Below are positions 6,498 to 11,593 of a DNA stretch of 18,025 nucleotides, piece by piece. A model generated the notes under the pieces. That model searched no databases, had not been told where the DNA came from, and saw only the letters and a program-made list of their open reading frames with translations. The translations under genes and the position numbers were made by a program. Position 1 is the first letter of the stretch, and every line of letters starts with the position of its first letter. Source of the DNA: DASUPK01 sp036505735 (GTDB taxonomy: Bacteria; Actinomycetota; Thermoleophilia; Solirubrobacterales; 70-9); NCBI GenBank assembly GCA_036505735.1, contig DASXSZ010000126.1:1-18025 (forward strand), in the 5' to 3' direction.

Positions 6498-7232
6498 ATG
6501 GAGTGGCGCGAGCAAGACGGCGTGCGCTGGCTCGAGGCCGAGCTGCCAGGGGCCCGGGCGGCGTTCTCGACCCGAATAGGAGGCGTCAGCGAGGCGCCCT
6601 ACGAGGCGCTCAACGTGGCGATTCTGACCGGCGACGAGCGCGATCGCGTCCGCGAGAACCGGCGCAGGCTGGCCGCCTCGCTCGACCGCACGCCCGAGGG
6701 CGTGGTGATGGGCCGTCAGGTGCATGGCGTGGCGCTACGGCGCCACGACGGGCGGCAGGAGCCCCGGGTCTACGCGGACGTGGTCCGGAGCCCAGACGAG
6801 GTCGATGCGCACGCGACCTCCGATCCGGGTCTGACTCCCCTCGTGATGGTCGCCGACTGCCTTCCCGTCGCCATGGTGGGCCCAGGCGGAGTGGCGATGG
6901 CGCATTGCGGCTGGCGCGGGCTGGCCGGCGGAATCGTGGCGAGGGCCGCCGGCGCGGTGGACGCCGAGGCGGCCGCGGTGGGGCCGGGCATCGGTCCCTG
7001 CTGCTACGAGGTCGGCGAGGAGGTGCTGGCGCGGTTCGAGGATCTCGATGGGGTCGCGCGGGGGCGGATGCTGGATCTGACCACGGTCGCGACGGCGCTG
7101 CTGGAGCGTGCCGGGGTCACCGCGGTGGAGTCCTCGGGTCTCTGCACGAGCTGCAACGCAGAGCTCTTCTACTCCCATCGCCGCGACGGCGATCGCACCG
7201 GCCGCCAGGCCGGACTGGTCTGGTTGGCGTAG
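6498..7232 (+). CDS. pgeF: Purine nucleoside phosphorylase of the YfiH/YlmD (LACC1) family
   Basis: The family was long called multicopper polyphenol oxidase or laccase. Members are now known to phosphorolyse or deaminate purine nucleosides (LACC1, YlmD), and E. coli YfiH (PgeF) also edits peptidoglycan precursors. The 244-residue protein has the family metal and catalytic residues His76 (RQVHG), Cys121 (VADCLPV) and His136 (AHCGWRG), plus FSTRIGG (23-29) and GPGIGPCCYEVG. A C-terminal CTSCN...FYSHRRDG block is also typical. As ylmD, it commonly stands directly upstream of yggS/ylmE and sepF next to ftsZ, which is the order seen here. The start at 6498 is set by the N-terminus and by the TAGCCT box 7 bases upstream. 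The stop is 2 bases before yggS. Confidence 0.93.
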   Translation: MEWREQDGVRWLEAELPGARAAFSTRIGGVSEAPYEALNVAILTGDERDRVRENRRRLAASLDRTPEGVVMGRQVHGVALRRHDGRQEPRVYADVVRSPDEVDAHATSDPGLTPLVMVADCLPVAMVGPGGVAMAHCGWRGLAGGIVARAAGAVDAEAAAVGPGIGPCCYEVGEEVLARFEDLDGVARGRMLDLTTVATALLERAGVTAVESSGLCTSCNAELFYSHRRDGDRTGRQAGLVWLA

Positions 7233-7234
7233 GC

Positions 7235-7867
7235 GTGGTCGAACCGGTCACTAACCTCGACTCCCGGCGGGTCCGCACGAATCTCGAGGAGATCCGCGCG
7301 ACCACGGGCCCGGACATCGAGATCCTCGCCGCCACCAAGTACGTGCGCACGGAGGACATGGGCGCGCTCGCGGAGGCTGGCATCACTTTGGTCGGCGAGA
7401 ACCGCCTCCAGGACCTCGAGGAGAAGCGGCGGCGGTGGGGTGACCGGTTCACCTGGGACTTCATCGGCAACCTGCAGAGCCGCAAGGTGAAGGGCGTGCT
7501 GCCGCTGGTGCGCCTGATCCACTCCGTGGCCACGGACTCCGTCCTCGATCAGCTCGGCAAGCACGGGAACCCGGACACCGAGGTACTGGTCGAGGTGAAC
7601 CTCTCCGGCGAGGAGGGCAAGGGCGGGGTCGAGCCGGAGAAGCTCGACCGGTTCATCGAGCGCTGCCCTGTGCGTGTCTCCGGGCTGATGACGATGCCGC
7701 CCTTCACCGAGGATCCGGAGGCCTCCCGGCCCTACTTCGCCCGGCTGGCGGAGCTTGCCTCGGAGCGGGGCCTGGAGCGCCTCTCGATGGGAACCAGCCA
7801 GGACTGGCAGGTGGCCGTAGAGGAAGGGGCCACCATCGTCCGCCTCGGGTCGATCCTCTGGGCGTGA
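7235..7867 (+). CDS. yggS: PLP-homeostasis protein, YggS/YlmE/PROSC family
   Basis: YggS-family proteins bind pyridoxal 5'-phosphate and keep its free pool in balance; no enzymatic turnover is established. The protein has 210 residues from the GTG at 7235 and is slightly short at the N-terminus compared with many homologues. The PLP lysine is Lys35 in AATKYV. Other hallmarks are VGENRLQDLEEK, WDFIGNLQSRKV, VEVNLSGEEGKGG, VSGLMTMPP and the C-terminal phosphate-binding MGTSQDWQVAVEEGATIVRLGS. The start is 2 bases after the pgeF stop, implying coupling. It is ylmE in the pgeF-yggS-sepF order. The last strand ends SILWA instead of the common IFG-type ending, a small divergence. Confidence 0.95.
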   Translation: MVEPVTNLDSRRVRTNLEEIRATTGPDIEILAATKYVRTEDMGALAEAGITLVGENRLQDLEEKRRRWGDRFTWDFIGNLQSRKVKGVLPLVRLIHSVATDSVLDQLGKHGNPDTEVLVEVNLSGEEGKGGVEPEKLDRFIERCPVRVSGLMTMPPFTEDPEASRPYFARLAELASERGLERLSMGTSQDWQVAVEEGATIVRLGSILWA

Positions 7868-7886
7868 ACCTGGCCCGCGGGGCGTC

Positions 7887-7899
7887 GAAGTCTTCATAA
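7887..7899 (+). promoter_or_regulatory. GAAGNCTTCATAA motif, copy 2 (upstream of sepF)
   Basis: GAAGTCTTCATAA matches the motif upstream of hisF (3164-3176) in 12 of 13 bases. It lies in the 86-base yggS-sepF gap, 54 bases before sepF. The CATAAT at 7895-7900 is a fair -10 hexamer and would place a transcript start near 7907, giving sepF a leader of about 47 bases. I see no matching -35 about 17 bases upstream. The GAAG-N-CTTC dyad may instead be a repressor or activator site. Confidence 0.45.
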
Positions 7900-7900
7900 T

Positions 7901-7953
7901 CGGGAAACAACCGGGTGGAGGAATAACGGCCGTCAAGCCGAATCTGAGCCGAG
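7901..7953 (+). promoter_or_regulatory. sepF leader with a misplaced strong Shine-Dalgarno-like run
   Basis: GGTGGAGGAATAAC at 7914-7927 contains GGAGGA, the best ribosome-binding match in this part of the window. It lies 31 bases before the sepF ATG, far beyond normal spacing. No ATG, GTG or TTG follows at a suitable distance; only an ATA is close. An in-frame TGA at 7945 rules out a longer SepF. A weak hairpin (7927-7930 with 7937-7940) lies between. Confidence 0.3.
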
Positions 7954-8544
7954 ATGGCGATCAGAGACACATGGAGACGCGCGCTCGAGTACTTCGGCCT
8001 TGTCGAGGGTGACTACATCGAGGAGGGCGAGTACGACGAGGGCGATACGGGCAGCGAGATGGCGCTCGACGACACCGCCGTCGCGCCGCGCGAGTCCGTC
8101 CGCGGCCTTCCCTCACGCCGGCGTGGCCGCGAGGACGACATAGACGACATCTTCGGCGACGAGGAGCCCGCGCCGCGACGCGGGCGCCTCCGCGAAGCGG
8201 ACGACACCGGCGAGGCGCCTCGCAGGGGTCGCCGCCGCGCGGCGTCGGGCGGTAATGGCGGCGGCGTCGCCTCCATGCACGTGGTCACCCCGCGCAGCTT
8301 CAACGACGCCCAGCAGGTCGCCGACGAGTTCAAGCGCTCCAAGCCGGTGATCATCAACCTCCAGTCGACCGACCGCGAGCTCTCGAAGCGGCTGATCGAC
8401 TTCTCCTCGGGCATGACCTACGCGCTCGGCGGCGGCATGCAGAGGATCGCGCAGGGAATCTTCCTGCTCACCCCGCAGAACGTCGAGGTGTCGGCCGAGG
8501 AGAAGGCCCGCATCCTCGAGGGCGGCTTCTTCAACCAGTCCTAG
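7954..8544 (+). CDS. sepF: Cell-division protein SepF
   Basis: SepF anchors FtsZ to the membrane and shapes the Z-ring; in actinobacteria lacking FtsA it is the main anchor. The 196-residue protein has three parts. Residues 1-15 form an amphipathic helix, the membrane-targeting element. Residues about 20-92 form a low-complexity linker with an acidic half and then alternating acidic and Arg-Arg-rich stretches. Residues about 94-190 form the SepF core, with VVTPRSFNDAQQVADEFK, VIINLQSTDRELSKRLIDF, and the GGGMQRIAQGIFLLTP dimer/FtsZ-binding region. The ATG is fixed by an in-frame stop just upstream. It follows pgeF-yggS as in ylmDEF. ftsZ is not in the window and presumably lies elsewhere. Confidence 0.96.
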   Translation: MAIRDTWRRALEYFGLVEGDYIEEGEYDEGDTGSEMALDDTAVAPRESVRGLPSRRRGREDDIDDIFGDEEPAPRRGRLREADDTGEAPRRGRRRAASGGNGGGVASMHVVTPRSFNDAQQVADEFKRSKPVIINLQSTDRELSKRLIDFSSGMTYALGGGMQRIAQGIFLLTPQNVEVSAEEKARILEGGFFNQS

Positions 8545-8566
8545 CGCCCTGTGAGAGATTGGACGG

Positions 8567-9307
8567 GTGCCCCGTCCCCGAATCTTGCTCTGCCCGCAGT
8601 TCACCGAGGTGGAGTGGACGATCGCGCCGCAGCTCTCCGAGTGGGCCGAGGTTGCGACGTTCGACGCACCGGGCGTCGGCAACGAGCGGATCCCGGATGA
8701 TGCACAGGCGGATTTCGATCGTGGGATTGTGGTCCAGCGGGGACTCGAGGAGCTGGACAGCCGCGGTTGGGATTCGTACTTCGTCGTCGGGGACGCGTGG
8801 GGAACCGCCACCGCCGTCCGTATCGCCGCCGCCAGGCCGGACGAGGTTCTGGGAATCGCCCTGGGGCACGCGTCCGTCGACTACGGCACGGGTGGCGAAC
8901 GGCCCGCGGTGAACGGCGAGCTGGTCGCGGCAATGACGCAGCTGATGGGCTCGGACTACGACTCGTTCGTCCGTTACGGCCTCACCCAGTTCACGCAGGG
9001 GGGATTCGACGAGGAGGCGGCCGGCCGCATGGTCGAGCGCTTTCCCCCGATGGAGATCGCTTCCCGGATCTGGGAGATGAACGTCGCGCACCCGGAGCCG
9101 ATCGGCGAGGCGCTCGCGGGGCTCGACAAGCCGGCCCTGCTCGCGAAGCACGATGGATGCCTCGTCTTCACGCCCGAGGGTTACGAGGACCTGGTCTCGG
9201 CTTTTCCGGACGCGACCGCCGTGACCGTCCCGACCGCCGTCTCGGCGAGCGAGGAGTTCGCGGCGGCCCTGCGGGACTTCTGCGAGGCGCATCAGGCCTC
9301 CGAATAG
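8567..9307 (+). CDS. Alpha/beta-hydrolase-fold protein lacking the nucleophile (probable pseudoenzyme)
   Basis: This 246-residue protein reads as a small alpha/beta hydrolase. It has strand RILLCPQF at 5-12, a nucleophile-elbow region YFVVGDAWGTATAVRIA (71-87), a helical lid, and a late DKPALLAKHDGCLVFTPEGYEDL segment resembling the strand and loop that carry the acid. Where active enzymes have Gly-x-Ser-x-Gly, the elbow here is Gly75-Asp-Ala77-Trp-Gly79, so the nucleophile is Ala. No His appears in the late loop where the catalytic His belongs (VPTAVSASEEF). Hydrolase activity by the usual mechanism is therefore unlikely. The start is a GTG 22 bases after sepF, preceded at 6 bases by GAGATT, an imperfect -10. 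The gene is inserted between sepF and proC. Function is unknown; a binding or regulatory role is an inference. Confidence 0.8.
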   Translation: MPRPRILLCPQFTEVEWTIAPQLSEWAEVATFDAPGVGNERIPDDAQADFDRGIVVQRGLEELDSRGWDSYFVVGDAWGTATAVRIAAARPDEVLGIALGHASVDYGTGGERPAVNGELVAAMTQLMGSDYDSFVRYGLTQFTQGGFDEEAAGRMVERFPPMEIASRIWEMNVAHPEPIGEALAGLDKPALLAKHDGCLVFTPEGYEDLVSAFPDATAVTVPTAVSASEEFAAALRDFCEAHQASE

Positions 9308-9318
9308 AGTTCCCGACC
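9305..9318 (+). promoter_or_regulatory. Putative leaderless -10 box (TAGAGT) for proC
   Basis: TAGAGT at 9305-9310 is followed by 8 bases and the proC ATG at 9319. Its TAG is the stop of the hydrolase-like gene. There is no Shine-Dalgarno sequence in TCCCGACC. This would drive the proC-yggT-lspA-rluA group, whose later genes all overlap by stop/start codons. Confidence 0.42.
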
Positions 9319-10098
9319 ATGAAGGTCGGCTTCGTGGGTGCGGGCAACATGGCCGGTGGGCTCGCCCGCGGCTGGGCCGCGGCGGGCGATGAGCCGGGCG
9401 CCCCGGAGGCGATGCTGTTCTCGGACGCGGACGCCGATCGCGCCAGGCGGCTGGCCCATGAGGTGGGAGGCGAGGCCGTCGAGGGCAACGCCGCTCTCGC
9501 GGAAGCCTCCGACCTGGTCGTGCTGGCGGTGAAGCCCAACGTCCTGGAGGCCGTCGCGGGTGACCTGGTACAGGCCGGCACGCCCGTGGTCTCGATCCTC
9601 GCCGGCACGACGCTGGAGACGCTGGGGGAGGCCCTGCCGGGCATCCCGCTGGTCCGGGTGATGCCGAACCTGGGCGCGCAGCTTCGCCAGGCGGTTCTCT
9701 GCGTGGCCTTCCCCGTCGGCACCGACGAGGCCCGACGGAGGCGCGTCACCGAGCTGCTCGGTCTGGTGGGCGAGGTGATCGAGCTCGATGAGGACCTGAT
9801 CGACGCCGCGACGGCGATCATGGGCTGCTCCCCCGGCTATCTGGCGCTGATTGCGGAGGTGCTGGTCGAGGCAGGCGTCAAGGAGGGCCTGACCGAGGAG
9901 CAGACGAAGCGCATGGTCTCTCGGGCAATGAGCGCCACGGGTGGGCTCCTGCAGCTGCGCGACCCGGCGGATCTGAAGCGAGCGGTCGCCTCTCCCGGGG
10001 GGATGACCGAGGCGGGCCTGAACGCGCTCGAGGACCACCGGATCCGGGAGACGCTCATGGCGGCTGTCGATGCGTCGCTGGAGAAGGTCCGCCGATGA
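9319..10098 (+). CDS. proC: Pyrroline-5-carboxylate reductase
   Basis: ProC reduces 1-pyrroline-5-carboxylate to L-proline with NAD(P)H. The 259-residue protein has the Rossmann motif GAGNMAGG (7-14), VVLAVKPN, a dimerisation domain, and the family signature ASPGGMTEAGLNALE near the C-terminus. Two conserved spots are unusual: the common MPNTPA is MPNLGA, and the common G(S)GPAY segment reads GCSPGYLAL. The substrate loop may therefore be changed, and a paralogue with another imine substrate cannot be excluded. The gene sits in the division cluster, where proC-like genes also occur near sepF/ylmG in other actinobacteria. It overlaps yggT by ATGA. The ATG follows a TAGAGT box by 8 bases and has no Shine-Dalgarno sequence. 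Confidence 0.88.
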   Translation: MKVGFVGAGNMAGGLARGWAAAGDEPGAPEAMLFSDADADRARRLAHEVGGEAVEGNAALAEASDLVVLAVKPNVLEAVAGDLVQAGTPVVSILAGTTLETLGEALPGIPLVRVMPNLGAQLRQAVLCVAFPVGTDEARRRRVTELLGLVGEVIELDEDLIDAATAIMGCSPGYLALIAEVLVEAGVKEGLTEEQTKRMVSRAMSATGGLLQLRDPADLKRAVASPGGMTEAGLNALEDHRIRETLMAAVDASLEKVRR

Positions 10099-10400
10099 GC
10101 CTGCTGCTGGCCGTCACCCGGGACGACGTCGCCAACTACGTCAGCGCCGTCTTCCTCGTCTACTTCATCCTGATCTTCATCCGGATCCTGCTCTCCTGGA
10201 TCCCGCGGATGCCGTACTACCCGTGGCTGCGCGCGAGCGTCGACTTCATCCACCAGGTCGTCGACCCGTACCTGAACATCTTCCGGCGCGTGATCCCGCC
10301 GCTGGGTGCCGGCGGCATGGCGATCGACATCAGCCCGATCCTGGCGATCATCGTCCTCAGCATCGTCTGGCGCGTGGTCGTGGCGCTGATCGCCGGTTGA
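10095..10400 (+). CDS. yggT: YggT/YlmG family membrane protein
   Basis: This 101-residue integral membrane protein has two hydrophobic segments (about 14-37 and 79-99). They flank the family hallmark VDPYLNIFRRVIPP...IDISPI (56-82). YlmG/YggT proteins occur next to sepF in Gram-positive bacteria and chloroplast relatives affect nucleoid and division placement, but the molecular activity is not known. The ATG overlaps the proC stop (ATGA) and the stop overlaps the lspA start (TTGA), so it lies inside a coupled group. It is the fourth ylm-type gene here, in the same relative order as ylmD-E-F-G apart from the inserted hydrolase-like gene and proC. Confidence 0.93.
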   Translation: MSLLLAVTRDDVANYVSAVFLVYFILIFIRILLSWIPRMPYYPWLRASVDFIHQVVDPYLNIFRRVIPPLGAGGMAIDISPILAIIVLSIVWRVVVALIAG

Positions 10401-10867
10401 GGCGCTGGGTCGATCTCATCGTCCCGGGGCTCGCCGCCTGCGGCGCGGTGGTCGTGATCGACCAGGGCAGCAAGGCGATCGCTACCTCGCTGGTCTCACG
10501 GGGCGACCGGGTCGAGGTCCTTCCCTTCCTCCACCTGGAGAACGTCCGCAACAAGGGTGTCGCCTTCGGCATCGGTGGGGACATCTCGGCCGTGCTGATC
10601 GGCGTCACCCTCGTGTTGCTCCTCGGCTTGCTGGTCGTCCTCGCCACCAGGGGCCGCGGCGGGGCGCTCATCTGGCTGCCCGCCGCGTTGCTGATCGGCG
10701 GGGCGCTGGGCAACTTGGCCGACCGCGTGCGCGACGGCGCCGTCACCGACTTCATCGATCTGCCGCTCTGGCCGACCTTCAACCTGGCGGACGTGGCGAT
10801 CACCGTCGGCGTTCTCCTGCTCCTGCTGGACGTCGAGCCCTCCGAGAGGCGGCGGAAGAGCCCGTGA
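10397..10867 (+). CDS. lspA: Lipoprotein signal peptidase (signal peptidase II)
   Basis: LspA is an aspartic protease of the inner membrane that removes signal peptides from prolipoproteins after lipidation. The 156-residue protein has four hydrophobic spans and all family motifs: VVIDQGSK (19-26), ENVRNKGVAFGI (48-59), GNLADRVRDGAVTDFIDL (105-122) and FNLAD (128-132). The catalytic pair is Asp118 and Asp132. The TTG at 10397 overlaps the yggT stop as TTGA, parallel to the ATGA and GTGA overlaps of its neighbours. That start gives a short basic N-terminus before span 1, which fits. It overlaps the next gene by GTGA. In many bacteria lspA directly precedes an rluD-like gene, as here. Confidence 0.95.
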   Translation: MRRWVDLIVPGLAACGAVVVIDQGSKAIATSLVSRGDRVEVLPFLHLENVRNKGVAFGIGGDISAVLIGVTLVLLLGLLVVLATRGRGGALIWLPAALLIGGALGNLADRVRDGAVTDFIDLPLWPTFNLADVAITVGVLLLLLDVEPSERRRKSP

Positions 10868-11550
10868 GGCCCGAGGCGGAGGAGCTGATCGTCCACCTCG
10901 ACGAGGACCTGGCGGTGATCGAGAAGCCCGCGGGCCTGGTGGTCCATTCGGCTCCCTCGCACAAGGGCGAGACCCTGGTCGACCTGCTGGCGGGGATCGC
11001 CGGCGGTGGAGAGGGCGACCGGCCGGGGATCGTTCACCGCCTCGACAAGGACACCTCGGGCCTGATGCTGGTGACCCGCAACGAGGAGGCGCACCGGGCC
11101 CTGTCGCGGATGGTGAAGGCCCGCGAGGTGGTCCGGGAGTACACGGCGCTCGTGGAGGGGCACCTGGACAGTCGCACGGGCACCATCGACGCGCCGCTCG
11201 GGCGTCACCGGCGGCAACGCACGAAGAGGGCGGTCAAGGGCACCGGCTCGCGTGAGGCGCGGACCCACTTCGAGGTCGTCGAGGCGCTGCCGGCGGACAC
11301 CCTCGTGCACGCGCGCCTCGATACCGGCCGCACGCACCAGATCAGGGTGCACTTCGCCGCCATCGGCCACCCGGTCGCCGGGGACCCTGGATACGGCTCA
11401 GCCGGCCGCCATGGCCTCGCCCGCCAGTTCCTGCACGCCTCTCGCCTGGGCCTCACGCACCCGCAGACTGGCGAACCGCTCGAATTCCACTCCGATCTAC
11501 CGGCGGATCTGCGCTCGGCCCTCGATCAGGCCCGACGCGGTTCGAGCTGA
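10864..11550 (+). CDS. RluA-family pseudouridine synthase without S4 domain
   Basis: This enzyme isomerises uridine to pseudouridine in rRNA or tRNA. The 228-residue protein starts at the catalytic domain: VIEKPAGLVVH (18-28), then HRLDKDTSGLMLV with catalytic Asp61, REYTALVEG, and RLDTGRTHQIRVHFAAIGHPVAGDPGYG. RluD and RluC proteins carry an S4 RNA-binding domain of roughly 80 residues before this; here the GTG overlaps the lspA stop (GTGA) and no S4-like sequence precedes it. The length is closer to RluA. By position after lspA it would usually be named rluD, but without S4 the substrate cannot be inferred. It ends the coupled proC-yggT-lspA group; 43 bases follow before the next gene. Confidence 0.93.
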   Translation: MRPEAEELIVHLDEDLAVIEKPAGLVVHSAPSHKGETLVDLLAGIAGGGEGDRPGIVHRLDKDTSGLMLVTRNEEAHRALSRMVKAREVVREYTALVEGHLDSRTGTIDAPLGRHRRQRTKRAVKGTGSREARTHFEVVEALPADTLVHARLDTGRTHQIRVHFAAIGHPVAGDPGYGSAGRHGLARQFLHASRLGLTHPQTGEPLEFHSDLPADLRSALDQARRGSS

Positions 11551-11580
11551 GCGAGGCCCGGAGCTTTTAGGCGACGGGCG

Positions 11581-11593
11581 TAGCCTTGGTCAG
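11581..11593 (+). promoter_or_regulatory. Putative leaderless -10 box (TAGCCT) for the LolA-like gene
   Basis: TAGCCT at 11581-11586 is followed by 7 bases and the GTG at 11594. It lies in a true intergenic gap, 30 bases after the upstream stop, so this copy is not explained by a stop codon. It is identical in sequence to the boxes before hisF and pgeF. No Shine-Dalgarno sequence fits the GTG. Confidence 0.5.

Noticed and set aside
6498..7232. Annotating pgeF as a laccase or multicopper oxidase
   Set aside because: The older family name; the His-Cys-His pattern matches the YfiH/YlmD/LACC1 purine nucleoside phosphorylase family, and no multicopper cluster is present.
7901..7953. Known riboswitch in the sepF leader
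   Set aside because: The predicted leader is only about 47 bases and lacks the conserved core of any riboswitch class I can recall.
8780..8806. Reading the hydrolase-like elbow as a haloalkane dehalogenase (Asp nucleophile)
   Set aside because: With Asp76 as nucleophile the next small residue would have to be Trp78, which does not fit Sm-x-Nu-x-Sm; the frame that fits puts Ala77 at the nucleophile.
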